Below, piece after piece: positions 32,159 to 40,341 of a stretch of DNA of 64,000 bases. The translations under genes and the position numbers were made by a program. The first letter of the stretch is position 1. Every line of letters begins with the position of its first letter. The notes beneath the pieces are model-generated. The model was not told the DNA's origin. It saw nothing but the letters and a program-made list of their open reading frames with translations, and searched no databases. Source of the stretch: Mycolicibacterium diernhoferi (lineage in GTDB: Bacteria > Actinomycetota > Actinomycetes > Mycobacteriales > Mycobacteriaceae); assembly GCF_019456655.1 (NCBI RefSeq), contig NZ_CP080332.1, forward strand, positions 2,542,001-2,606,000. The letters run 5' to 3'.

Positions 32159-33214
32159 CTACCAGGTGCGGGCCGCTGCGGAATCCAGTTGTGTGGTGGG
32201 TCGACGCCATTGGGGTTCGTGGTCGAGTGTGCGTCCGGTGATGTGGCGCAGGGTGCGGATCACCGAGCCATAGATCTCGGACCCCGTGGAGGACAGCTTT
32301 CCGCCGGGGGGTTCGTCCATGAACGGCATGAACTTGTCCGGAAAGCCCGGCATGGTGCAGCCGATGCAGATGCCGCCGACATTCGGGCACCCGCCGACAC
32401 CGTCCATCCAACCCCGTTTGGGCACATTGCATTTCACCACCGGGCCCCAGCACCCCAGTTTCACGATGCACTTCGGCGATCCGTACTCGGTGGCGAAGTC
32501 ACCCTGCTCGTAGTAGCCGCCACGGTCGCAGCCCTCGTGGACCGTCGCCCCGAACAGCCATGTCGGCCGTAACGCGTCGTCGAGCGGGATCATCGGCGCC
32601 TGGTCGGTGGCCATGTAGAGCAGGTAGGTCAACGTCTCCGACAGATTGTCGGGCTGGACCGGACACCCCGGCACACACACGATCGGGACGCCGGCCTTGG
32701 ATTTCCAGTTCCAGCCGAGGTAGTCGGGTACGCCCATCGCGCCGGTCGGGTTACCCGCCATCGCGTGGATGCCGCCGTAGGTGGCGCACGTCCCGGCCGC
32801 CACCACGATGGTGGCCTTCGGGGTGAGCCGGTCCAGCCATTCGCTGGTGGTGATCGGCTGGCCGGTGGCGGGGTCGGTGCCGAACCCGCACCAGTAGCCT
32901 TCGTCCTTGTTCTTCTCGTCGGGGATGGACCCCTCGACGACCAGTACGAACGGCTCCAATTCGCCTCGGTCGGCTTTGAAGAACCATTCGAGGAAGTCGT
33001 CGGCCCCACCGTTGGGTCCGCATTCGAAGTCGATCAAGGGCCAGTGGAAGGCGATCCTGGGCAGGCCGGGAAGCGCGCCGAGGGCGATCTCCTCGACGCT
33101 CGGGAGGGTGGCGGCAGTCAACGCCACGGAATCGCCGTCACAACTCAGGCCGGCGTTGATCCAGAGCACGTGGATCAACGTGTCTTCTGCTTTGACTGCT
33201 GCCGATGTGGGCAT
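32159..33214 (-). CDS. hhyS: [NiFe]-hydrogenase small subunit, group 1h (HhyS)
   Basis: 351 residues. It holds the three iron-sulfur clusters that relay electrons from HhyL. The proximal-cluster motif reads C25-D26-G27-D28, with Asp where CxxC is usual; this Cys3Asp ligation is the published feature of group 1h enzymes such as that of Ralstonia eutropha. Other ligands are seen in GTCATYGG, GCPVQ, HEGCDRGGYYEQGDFA, CIVKLGCWGP and CIGCTMPGFPDKFMPF. No twin-arginine signal and no C-terminal membrane helix are present, so the enzyme should stay inside. The 166 bp upstream to hypB holds no gene and probably carries its promoter. Confidence 0.95.
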   Translation of the reverse strand: MPTSAAVKAEDTLIHVLWINAGLSCDGDSVALTAATLPSVEEIALGALPGLPRIAFHWPLIDFECGPNGGADDFLEWFFKADRGELEPFVLVVEGSIPDEKNKDEGYWCGFGTDPATGQPITTSEWLDRLTPKATIVVAAGTCATYGGIHAMAGNPTGAMGVPDYLGWNWKSKAGVPIVCVPGCPVQPDNLSETLTYLLYMATDQAPMIPLDDALRPTWLFGATVHEGCDRGGYYEQGDFATEYGSPKCIVKLGCWGPVVKCNVPKRGWMDGVGGCPNVGGICIGCTMPGFPDKFMPFMDEPPGGKLSSTGSEIYGSVIRTLRHITGRTLDHEPQWRRPTTQLDSAAARTW

Positions 33215-33380
33215 AGCGCAGTTCTTTCCGGGACGGGCTGGGTCCCTGCATGGAACTATTCAGGACGATCTGTTCGGGGCGATCTACCCGCGGGCGAGCT
33301 GAATCCCCTCCGTCGCAGGAGTCGACGTGCGGCTCGAAATGCGGCGCTGATACTGGGTCTACTCCCGGTGATCTGACTTG

Positions 33381-34148
33381 TCAACGGCTGGCCGCGGAGA
33401 CCGGCGAACGGTCGGTGATCCAGGCGTGCCACGCCGCGGTGCCCGCTCCGGTGGTGGCCGACAGCGGCAGGATCTCGGCGCCGTGGTTCACCGAGCGCAG
33501 GGCCCGCCGAAAGGCGTCGAGATCGAAGTCCACATAGGGCAGCAGATCCACCTTGTTGACCACCACCAGATCCGCCGCGGCGAACATGTGCGGATACTTC
33601 AGCGGCTTGTCGGCGCCCTCGGTGACCGAGATGACCACCACCATGGCGTGCTCACCGAGGTCGAACAGCGCCGGGCAGACCAGATTGCCGACGTTCTCGA
33701 TGAACAACAACGAATCGGGCTCCGGTTCCAGGGTGTGCAGCGCCTCGTGGACCATCCGGGCGTCGAGATGACAGCCAGTTCCGGTGTTGATCTGCACCGC
33801 ACGGGCGCCGGTGGCCCGGATTCGCTCGGCGTCGAGCAGCGTCTCCTGATCACCCTCGATGACCGTGACGGCGTGGCCGCCGATCAGCGCGCCGATGGTG
33901 TGCTCCAGCAGGGTGGTCTTGCCGGCGCCCGGCGAACTGGCGACGTTGAGCGCGACGATGTGACGTTCGGCCAGCCAGGCCCGGTTCAACTCGGCCTGCT
34001 GGTCGTTTCTGGCCAGGACCTTCTGTTCGAGTGAGACGGTCTCGGTGTGGGGGTGGGCATGCTCGTGGGGATGCACGTGGCCGGGGGCATGATCGTGAAG
34101 GGTGATGGTGGCCGCGTTCTCGTCGCCGCAGCCGCAGGTAGCGCACAT
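33381..34148 (-). CDS. hypB: Hydrogenase nickel incorporation GTPase HypB
   Basis: 255 residues. The N-terminus MCATCGCG has a CxxCxC high-affinity nickel site; a His-rich stretch (residues 18-34) may store nickel. The GTPase P-loop is SSPGAGKT (71-78), NKVD is the G4 motif, and GTGCHLDARMV is the metal-site loop. HypB and HypA load nickel into HhyL. It lies 1 bp after hypA and ahead of the hhyS promoter gap. Confidence 0.97.
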   Translation of the reverse strand: MCATCGCGDENAATITLHDHAPGHVHPHEHAHPHTETVSLEQKVLARNDQQAELNRAWLAERHIVALNVASSPGAGKTTLLEHTIGALIGGHAVTVIEGDQETLLDAERIRATGARAVQINTGTGCHLDARMVHEALHTLEPEPDSLLFIENVGNLVCPALFDLGEHAMVVVISVTEGADKPLKYPHMFAAADLVVVNKVDLLPYVDFDLDAFRRALRSVNHGAEILPLSATTGAGTAAWHAWITDRSPVSAASR

Positions 34149-34149
34149 G

Positions 34150-34479
34150 TCAACTCACTTCCATCGACAGGATCTTGAGTTCGCGCCCGGTCAGCACCTC
34201 GACATCGGCGCTGCCGCAGCGACACAGCAGGATGGGGTCGGCCACCGCGAAGTGCAGTCCACAATCGCGGCATCGGGCGGCGCCCGGAGGGATGTCCAGA
34301 TCGAGGCGGGCGCCGGCGGCGAGGGTGCCCTCGGTGGCCAGGTCGAAACAGAACCGCACCGAGTCGGGTACCACCGCGCACAGCGCCCCGATCTCGATCC
34401 GGACGCTGAGCACCCGGCGCCCGGCGGCGTGCTCGCATACCGCCTCGACGACACTCTGGGTGATGGCCATCTCGTGCAT
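34150..34479 (-). CDS. hypA: Hydrogenase nickel metallochaperone HypA
   Basis: 109 residues from MHEMAITQ, giving the essential nickel-binding His2. The zinc site is CRDCGLHFAVADPILLCRCGS. A longer open frame upstream (to 34533) would bury the N-terminal His and is rejected. It is the first gene of the hydrogenase cluster and is divergent from recA across 199 bp. Confidence 0.95.
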   Translation of the reverse strand: MHEMAITQSVVEAVCEHAAGRRVLSVRIEIGALCAVVPDSVRFCFDLATEGTLAAGARLDLDIPPGAARCRDCGLHFAVADPILLCRCGSADVEVLTGRELKILSMEVS

Positions 34480-34554
34480 ATCGTCCCGCTTCGGACCGGT
34501 GACCTCACGATATGTCCATATCTGCCGGTGCACAACGGCGTGTCTTTCTTGCCT

Positions 34555-34570
34555 TCGAACACCTGTTCGC
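34555..34570 (+). promoter_or_regulatory. LexA (SOS) box upstream of recA
   Basis: TCGAACACCTGTTCGC matches the mycobacterial SOS box TCGAAC-N4-GTTCGA at 11 of 12 defined positions. It lies 108 bp before the recA ATG and 75 bp from the hypA start, so LexA might also affect hypA. Confidence 0.85.
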
Positions 34571-34599
34571 TAATCTGGTGAATGTTCGACCGAAGTTAC

Positions 34600-34622
34600 T
34601 TGTCGGTGGTGGCACCTATGGT
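34600..34622 (+). promoter_or_regulatory. RecA_NDp-type (LexA-independent damage) promoter of recA
   Basis: TTGTCGGTG-N8-TATGGT fits the published mycobacterial RecA_NDp consensus TTGTCRGTG-N8-TANNNT exactly in spacing and sequence. In mycobacteria this class is switched on by the PafBC activator after DNA damage, independent of RecA/LexA. Confidence 0.75.
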
Positions 34623-34678
34623 CACAGCCAACCGACCGGAACCCCGGTCAACCGCACGACTACCGGAGAGGTACTCCC

Positions 34679-35722
34679 ATGGCGCCACAGGCTCCCGATC
34701 GCGATAAAGCACTCGAACTGGCGATGGCTCAGATCGAGAAGAACTACGGCAAGGGTTCGGTGATGCGCCTCGGTGAAGAGGTCCGCCAACCCATCTCGGT
34801 GATCCCGACGGGATCGATCTCACTCGATGTGGCGCTGGGCATCGGCGGTCTGCCGCGTGGCCGCGTCGTCGAGATCTACGGCCCGGAATCCTCGGGTAAG
34901 ACCACCGTTGCGCTGCACGCGGTGGCCAATGCGCAGGCGGCCGGCGGTATCGCGGCGTTCATCGACGCCGAGCACGCGCTGGATCCCGAGTACGCCAAGA
35001 AGCTCGGTGTGGACACCGACGCGCTGCTGGTGTCCCAGCCCGACACCGGTGAGCAGGCCCTGGAGATCGCCGACATGCTGGTGCGCTCCGGTGCGCTGGA
35101 CATCCTGGTCATCGACTCGGTGGCCGCCCTGGTGCCGCGCGCCGAGATCGAGGGCGAGATGGGCGACAGCCACGTCGGTCTGCAGGCCCGCCTGATGAGC
35201 CAGGCGCTGCGCAAGATGACCGGCGCCCTGAGCAACTCGGGCACCACCGCGATCTTCATCAACCAGCTCCGCGAGAAGATCGGCGTGATGTTCGGTTCGC
35301 CGGAGACCACCACGGGCGGTAAGGCGCTGAAGTTCTACGCCTCCGTGCGTCTGGACGTCCGGCGCATCGAAACCCTCAAGGACGGCACCGATGCGGTCGG
35401 TAACCGCACCCGGGTCAAGGTCGTCAAGAATAAGGTTTCGCCGCCGTTCAAGCAGGCCGAGTTCGACATCCTGTACGGCCACGGCATCAGCCGCGAAGGC
35501 TCGCTCATCGACATGGGTGTCGAGCACGGCTTCATCCGCAAGTCGGGATCCTGGTTCACCTATGAGGGCGAGCAGCTGGGTCAGGGCAAGGAGAACGCCC
35601 GAAAGTACCTGTTGGAGAACGTCGATGTCGCCAACGAGATCGAGAAGAAGATCAAGGAGAAGCTCGGCATCGGTGCCGTGCTGACCGACGATGACGTCCT
35701 TCCCGCCCCCGTCGACTTCTGA
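34679..35722 (+). CDS. recA: Recombinase RecA
   Basis: 347 residues, uninterrupted. Walker A GPESSGKT is at 68-75, followed by [10 protein letters not shown] and the DNA-binding loops ([43 protein letters not shown]). No intein is present, unlike in M. tuberculosis. GGAGAGGT lies before the ATG. Upstream are a LexA box and a RecA_NDp-type promoter. Its last 32 bp overlap recX. Confidence 0.99.
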   Translation: MAPQAPDRDKALELAMAQIEKNYGKGSVMRLGEEVRQPISVIPTGSISLDVALGIGGLPRGRVVEIYGPESSGKTTVALHAVANAQAAGGIAAFIDAEHALDPEYAKKLGVDTDALLVSQPDTGEQALEIADMLVRSGALDILVIDSVAALVPRAEIEGEMGDSHVGLQARLMSQALRKMTGALSNSGTTAIFINQLREKIGVMFGSPETTTGGKALKFYASVRLDVRRIETLKDGTDAVGNRTRVKVVKNKVSPPFKQAEFDILYGHGISREGSLIDMGVEHGFIRKSGSWFTYEGEQLGQGKENARKYLLENVDVANEIEKKIKEKLGIGAVLTDDDVLPAPVDF

Positions 35723-36209
35723 GCCTGTCAAGCGCGAGGAGCAGGCGCGGGACTTGTGTCTGCGCCTGCTCACCGTGCGTGCCCGCACCCGGGCCGAGCT
35801 CGAAACCCGGCTGACCGACCGCGGCTTCCCCGACGAGGTCAGCACCCGGGTGCTCGACCGGCTGGTCGAGGTGGGCCTGCTCGATGACGCCGCCTTCGCG
35901 CAGGAGTGGGTCCGTACCCGACGGGTCAACGCCGGAAAAGGCAAGCGCGCGTTGGCCGTCGAGCTGCGCAAAAAGGGCGTCGACGCCGATGTGATCGCCG
36001 AGACGCTGGACAGCGTGGACGCGGGGGAGTGGCGGGTTCGGGCCGAGGAACTGGTGGCCGGCAAGCTGCGCCGGGAGAACCTCGACGACGAAGTGAAGGT
36101 GACCAGGAGGTTGGTGGGCCTGCTCGCGCGGCGGGGCTACAACCAGGGGATGGCCTTCGACGTGGTCAAGACGCAACTGGCCCAGGAGCGCGAACGGCGC
36201 TCCGTCTAG
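35691..36209 (+). CDS. recX: RecA regulator RecX
   Basis: 172 residues, the three-repeat helical RecX fold: [23 protein letters not shown], then [16 protein letters not shown], then [21 protein letters not shown]. RecX limits RecA filament growth. The start ATG lies inside recA (32-bp overlap), as in other mycobacteria, so its translation follows recA. Confidence 0.95.
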   Translation: MTSFPPPSTSEPVKREEQARDLCLRLLTVRARTRAELETRLTDRGFPDEVSTRVLDRLVEVGLLDDAAFAQEWVRTRRVNAGKGKRALAVELRKKGVDADVIAETLDSVDAGEWRVRAEELVAGKLRRENLDDEVKVTRRLVGLLARRGYNQGMAFDVVKTQLAQERERRSV

Positions 36210-36211
36210 AC

Positions 36212-36970
36212 CTAGACCAGGAATCCGCCGTCGACATTGAGTGCGGTGCCGGTGATGTAGCCGGCCTCCGGTGAGGCCAGATAGGCCACGGCACTGGCGA
36301 TGTCGCGGGTGTGGCCGTAGCGGCCCAGCGCCAGCAGGCTGGTCATCTGTTCGGCGAACGGCCCCTCGGCGGGATTCATGTCGGTGGCGATCGGCCCCGG
36401 CTGGATGTTGTTCACCGTGATGCCGCGCGGTCCGAGTTCCTGGGCCAGGCCCCGAGTGAACCCGGCGACCGCGGCCTTCGACAGGGCGTACACCGAAAAC
36501 CCCGGCACCGGAACACGTTCGGCGTTCACGCTGCCGATGTTGATGATCCGTCCGCCCTCACCCAGATGCGGCACGGCGGCCTGCGTGGTGGCGTAGACGC
36601 CGCGCACATTGATGTTCACCAGTCGATCGAACTCCTCCAGGGAGAACTCCTCGATCGGGGCGCTGGACGCGACACCGGCATTGTTGACCAGGATGTCCAG
36701 ACCGCCCAGGGTATTCACCGCCTGCTCGACGGCCGCGGTTGTGGCGGCGGCGTCTGCGCTGTCGGCCTGAATGGCCACCACCTGCGCGCCGGACGCGGAT
36801 ACCTCGGCGGCCAACTTCTCCGCCGGTTCCGGAGACGAGTTGTAGGTGAACGCCACGGCGGCGCCGTCGGCGGCCAGGCGGCGTACGATTTCGGCGCCGA
36901 TGCCCCGGGAGGCTCCGGTGACCAGGGCGCGGCGTCCGGCCAGGGGGGTGGTGTGCGAGTTCTCGGTCAT
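36212..36970 (-). CDS. SDR family oxidoreductase (3-ketoacyl reductase-like)
   Basis: 252 residues, classical SDR. TGASRGIG binds NAD(P); NNAG, Ser in NIGSVNAE and YALSK form the active site. PGPIATDMNPAEGPFAEQM and the GGFLV end resemble broad-range FabG-like reductases. The substrate is unknown. The long open frame continuing upstream of 36970 is antisense of the permease gene and is not coding. Transcribed downstream of the glu operon but with a 68-bp gap and its own ATG. Confidence 0.85.
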   Translation of the reverse strand: MTENSHTTPLAGRRALVTGASRGIGAEIVRRLAADGAAVAFTYNSSPEPAEKLAAEVSASGAQVVAIQADSADAAATTAAVEQAVNTLGGLDILVNNAGVASSAPIEEFSLEEFDRLVNINVRGVYATTQAAVPHLGEGGRIINIGSVNAERVPVPGFSVYALSKAAVAGFTRGLAQELGPRGITVNNIQPGPIATDMNPAEGPFAEQMTSLLALGRYGHTRDIASAVAYLASPEAGYITGTALNVDGGFLV

Positions 36971-37038
36971 GGCAGGTAGAACAGCCGCCGCAGAACTTCG
37001 TTCCCCGCTATGACGTACATCACAGGAGCGGTCCCGGA

Positions 37039-37905
37039 TCAGACGACCGGGGTGTCCTGAACGGCGGACTTCGGCACCGGCGCCGGGCCCTTCTTGGACC
37101 GCCGCAGCCGGGCCTCCAGACGGGTGGCGAAGGCCGAGAGCGCGAAGTTCAGCGCGATCATCAGCGCCGCGATGACGAGCAGCGCGGGGATGTAGTTGCC
37201 GTAGGCCGACCCGATGCTCTGACCCTGGCGCACCATCTCCACGAACGTGATCTGGTAGCCGATGGCGGTGTCCTTGAGCACCACGACCATCTGCGAGATC
37301 AGCACCGGCAGCATCGAGGTGATGGCCTGCGGCAGCTGGATCGAGCGCATGGACTGGCCCCAGGTCAGGCCCAGCGCCGAGGCGGCCTCGGCCTGACCCC
37401 GCGGCAGCGCGTGCACCCCGGTGCGCACGATCTCGGCGATCACCGCCGAGTTGTACAGCGTCAGCCCGGTGATGACACCGGCCAGCGCCAGGTACTGCGA
37501 GGCGAACACGTTGTACTGCGCGAACAACGCATAGGAGAACAGCATCATGATCAGCACCGGGACGGCGCGGAAGAACTCCACGAACACCGCGCACGCCCAG
37601 CTGACCGCCCGCACCGGCGAGAGCCTGCCGATGCCCAGGGCGCAGCCCAGCACCAACGCCAACACGATGGACACCGCGGCCGCGGTCAGCGTGCCCTCGA
37701 TACCGGGCAGCACGTAGGTCGTCCACAGATTGGCGGTGAGGAAGGGTTCCCACTTGGCCGGCTCGAACTGATCGGCGGCGGCGAACTTCCAGACGACCCA
37801 GCCGAGGATCGCGGCGAACACCAGCGCCGTCACGACGGCGAGGATCGCGTTGCGGCGCCGCCCCCGGGGCCCGGGCGCGTCGAATAGGACGGAAGCTCCG
37901 GTCAC
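37039..37905 (-). CDS. gluD: Glutamate-type ABC transporter permease (GluD)
   Basis: 288 residues from GTG 37905. About five to six membrane helices; the EAA loop is QAEAASALGLTWGQSMRSIQLPQA. The N-terminal soluble part is Arg-rich. AGAGG precedes the GTG; a TTG start 24 bp upstream would run into the tandem repeats. The start overlaps the stop of the last repeat-encoded mini-ORF (GTGA). It pairs with gluC to form the membrane channel of a polar amino-acid importer. Confidence 0.88.
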   Translation of the reverse strand: MTGASVLFDAPGPRGRRRNAILAVVTALVFAAILGWVVWKFAAADQFEPAKWEPFLTANLWTTYVLPGIEGTLTAAAVSIVLALVLGCALGIGRLSPVRAVSWACAVFVEFFRAVPVLIMMLFSYALFAQYNVFASQYLALAGVITGLTLYNSAVIAEIVRTGVHALPRGQAEAASALGLTWGQSMRSIQLPQAITSMLPVLISQMVVVLKDTAIGYQITFVEMVRQGQSIGSAYGNYIPALLVIAALMIALNFALSAFATRLEARLRRSKKGPAPVPKSAVQDTPVV

Positions 37906-37906
37906 C

Positions 37907-38002
37907 TGTGCCCTCTGTTCTTCGCGCAAGCGCTCATCTGTGCCGTCTGTTCTTCGCGCAAGCGCTCATCTGTGCCGTCTGTTCTTCGCGCAAGCGCTCA
38001 TC
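37907..38002 (-). repeat. Three 32-bp tandem repeats between gluC and gluD (MIRU-like)
   Basis: Units at 37907-37938, 37939-37970 and 37971-38002 differ at one position (first unit CCCT, others CCGT). On the minus strand each unit starts ATGAGCGCTTGCGCG and encodes an 11-residue peptide (MSACAKNRRHR; the last copy MSACAKNRGHR). Each mini-ORF's stop overlaps the next ATG (ATGA). The first ATG overlaps the gluC stop (TGATG), and the last stop overlaps the gluD GTG. This stop-start coupling is the hallmark described for mycobacterial interspersed repetitive units. Confidence 0.85.
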
Positions 38003-38681
38003 ACCGCAACACCGCCAACCGCTTGCCCAGCCATCCGAACAGCAGCCCCATCGGCAGCGTCAGGATCACGAAGCCGACCGCGAAGATGCTGCCGACCACC
38101 AGCAGCGCCGAGGTGTTCTCCACCATCTCCTTCATCAGCAGCGCCGCCTCGGCCACCCCGATCGCCGAGGCGATGGTGGTGTTCTTGGTCAACGCGATCA
38201 ATACCGAACCCAGCGGGATGATCACCGCGCGAAAGGCCTGCGGCAACAGGATGATCCGCAGATTCTGGGAGAAGCTCAGACCCAGCGACCGGGCCGCCTC
38301 GGCCTGCCCGATCGGCACCGTGTTGACCCCGGAACGGATCGCCTCACACACGAATGCCGCCGTGTAGACCGCCAATCCGAGCACGGCCAAGCGGAAGTTG
38401 CTGTCCACGATGGACGTCGGTGACTTCGGGTCGGTCAGCGTGATGTGCAGCGTGTTGGCCAGACCCAGCGAGCAGAACACCAGAATCAGGGTCAGCGGGG
38501 TGTTGCGCACCACGTTGACATACGTGGTGCCCAACCACCGCATCACCGGTACCGGCGACAACCGCATCGCCGCCAGCACGGTGCCCAGCAGGAGTGCGCC
38601 GATCGCGGCGTACACCGTCAGCTGGATGGTGATCCAGAACGCGGCATAGATCCGGTCCTGGTACTCACTGAAGATCTCCAC
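38001..38681 (-). CDS. gluC: Glutamate-type ABC transporter permease (GluC)
   Basis: 226 residues with five membrane helices and the EAA loop QAEAARSLGLSFSQNLRIILLPQA. GTG start, 15 bp after gluB. It belongs to the His/Glu/Gln permease family (HisM type). The stop codon lies in the first base pairs of the 32-bp repeat tract that separates it from gluD. Confidence 0.9.
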   Translation of the reverse strand: MEIFSEYQDRIYAAFWITIQLTVYAAIGALLLGTVLAAMRLSPVPVMRWLGTTYVNVVRNTPLTLILVFCSLGLANTLHITLTDPKSPTSIVDSNFRLAVLGLAVYTAAFVCEAIRSGVNTVPIGQAEAARSLGLSFSQNLRIILLPQAFRAVIIPLGSVLIALTKNTTIASAIGVAEAALLMKEMVENTSALLVVGSIFAVGFVILTLPMGLLFGWLGKRLAVLR

Positions 38682-38696
38682 GCCACCGCCTGCCGA

Positions 38697-39506
38697 CTAC
38701 TGGTCGACGGTGGGGGGCTCGGGCGCGGTGATGCCCGCCGGCCCGAGGTTCTTGTCGAAGGCTTCCTTCCAGGCGCCCTCGGACACCATCTTGGTGATCG
38801 CGTCGTTGATCTTGGTGCGCAGTTCGGTGTCGTCCTTCTTCAGGCCGATGCCGTAGCGCTCCTCGGAGAACGGCTCACCGACGATCTTGAAGGTGCCCGG
38901 CGACTGCGCGGCGTAGCCGGCCAGGATGACCTCATCGGTGGTCACCGCGTCGATCGCGCCGGTCTTGAGCGCCTCCACACACGCCGAGTAGGTGTCGTAC
39001 TGCTGCAGCTGCACGCCCGGGTACTTGTCCTTGATCCGCTGGGCTGGCGTGGAACCGGTCACCGAGCACAGCTTCTTGTTGTTCTCCAGCGACTCGGCGC
39101 CGGTGATGTCGGTGTTGTCGGAGCGCACCAGCAGGCTCTGCCCGGTGATCAGATACGGGCCGGCGAAGTCCACCTTCTCCTTGCGTGCGTCGGTGATGGA
39201 GTAGGTGGCGACGATGTAGTCCACCTGACCGTTCTGGATCAGCGTCTCGCGCTGCCCGGACGGGGACTCCTTCCACTCGATCTGCTCGGGCGTGTAGCCG
39301 AGCTGCTCGGCGACATAGGTCGCCACGTCGACGTCGAATCCGCTCATGGTGCCGTCCGGGTTCTTCAGTCCCAGACCCGGCTGGTCGAACTTGGTGCCGA
39401 TGGTCACCTTGTCGCTGTCGTCGCCACCACCGCCGCAGGCGGCGAGGGACAGCGGCAGGGCCGCAGCCAGAATGGCGGCAGCGGCCACCCGAACGCGAAA
39501 TGACAT
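38697..39506 (-). CDS. gluB: Glutamate-binding lipoprotein (GluB)
   Basis: 269 residues. Signal peptide with lipobox LSLAAC, lipidated Cys about residue 24, followed by a Gly linker. The periplasmic-binding fold has TIGTKFDQPGLGLKNPDGTMSGFDVDVA and the ligand-site region KVDFAGPYLITGQSLLVR, typical of glutamate/glutamine receptors. ATG 39506 is preceded by AAGGAGCACG. It captures the amino acid outside the membrane for GluCD. Confidence 0.93.
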   Translation of the reverse strand: MSFRVRVAAAAILAAALPLSLAACGGGGDDSDKVTIGTKFDQPGLGLKNPDGTMSGFDVDVATYVAEQLGYTPEQIEWKESPSGQRETLIQNGQVDYIVATYSITDARKEKVDFAGPYLITGQSLLVRSDNTDITGAESLENNKKLCSVTGSTPAQRIKDKYPGVQLQQYDTYSACVEALKTGAIDAVTTDEVILAGYAAQSPGTFKIVGEPFSEERYGIGLKKDDTELRTKINDAITKMVSEGAWKEAFDKNLGPAGITAPEPPTVDQ

Positions 39507-39522
39507 CACGTGCTCCTTCGAT

Positions 39523-40275
39523 TCAGTGATTGAGAATCTTGCCGAGGAAATCCTTGGCACGGTCGGACTTGGGATTGGTGAAGAACTCTTCGGGTTCGGT
39601 GTCCTCGACGATCGCCCCGTCGGACATGAACACCACCCGGTGCGAGGCGCGGCGGGCGAAGCCCATCTCGTGGGTCACGACCAGCATGGTCATGCCCTCG
39701 CTGGCCAGATCGGTCATCACCGCCAGGACTTCCTTGATCATCTCCGGATCCAGGGCGCTGGTCGGTTCGTCGAAGAGCATCACCTTGGGGTTCATCGCCA
39801 GCGACCGGGCGATCGCGACCCGCTGCTGCTGCCCGCCGGACAACTGCGCCGGGTACTTTTCGGCCTGATTGGCCACCCCGACCCGCTCCAGCAGGGTCAT
39901 CGCCTCGGTACGGGCCTTGTCCTTGGACAGCTTGCGCACCTTGATTGGGGCGAGCATCACATTTTCGACGATTGTCTTGTGCGCGAACAGATTGAACGAC
40001 TGGAACACCATGCCCACATCGGAGCGCAGCTGCGCGAGTTTGCGGCCCTCCTCGGGGAGGAGGTCACCGTCGATGGCGATGGTGCCGGCATCGATCGGCT
40101 CGAGCCGATTGATGGTGCGGCACAACGTTGATTTGCCCGAACCCGACGGGCCGAGCACCACGACGACCTGACCGCGCGGGACCTCAAGATCGATATCCCG
40201 GAGCACGTGCAGATCACCGAAGTGCTTGTTGACAGCCTGTAGCGAGATCATCGGGACCGAAGCCGCGGTGGTCAT
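39523..40275 (-). CDS. gluA: Glutamate-type ABC transporter ATPase (GluA)
   Basis: 250 residues. Walker [11 protein letters not shown]-loop FQSFNLF, signature LSGGQQQR, Walker B VMLFDEP and H-loop THEMGF are all intact. It is first in the gluA-gluB-gluC-gluD operon and energises import. Divergent from miaB across about 65 bp. Confidence 0.96.
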   Translation of the reverse strand: MTTAASVPMISLQAVNKHFGDLHVLRDIDLEVPRGQVVVVLGPSGSGKSTLCRTINRLEPIDAGTIAIDGDLLPEEGRKLAQLRSDVGMVFQSFNLFAHKTIVENVMLAPIKVRKLSKDKARTEAMTLLERVGVANQAEKYPAQLSGGQQQRVAIARSLAMNPKVMLFDEPTSALDPEMIKEVLAVMTDLASEGMTMLVVTHEMGFARRASHRVVFMSDGAIVEDTEPEEFFTNPKSDRAKDFLGKILNH

Positions 40276-40328
40276 GGGGAATGACCCTACCCACGGAACG
40301 CACGAGATGGGGCGTATCCACCTCCCCG

Positions 40329-40334
40329 TAACAT
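40329..40334 (+). promoter_or_regulatory. -10 box (TAACAT) of a likely leaderless miaB promoter
   Basis: TAACAT lies 7 nt before GTG 40342. This supports that GTG, rather than the ATG at 40333 that lies within the box, as the start of miaB. Confidence 0.5.
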
Positions 40335-40341
40335 GGACGTC

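Noticed and set aside
30278..33214. Assignment of the hydrogenase to group 2a (Huc)
   Set aside because: The L2 motif DPCLPCGVHMY, the Asp-containing proximal site, no hucM gene upstream of the small subunit, and the position beside recA all favour group 1h (Hhy).
34679..35722. Intein in recA
   Set aside because: The 347-residue frame is continuous and every RecA motif is uninterrupted.
37907..38002. CRISPR array from three regular 32-bp repeats
   Set aside because: The units are directly adjacent with no spacers, and no cas gene is near.
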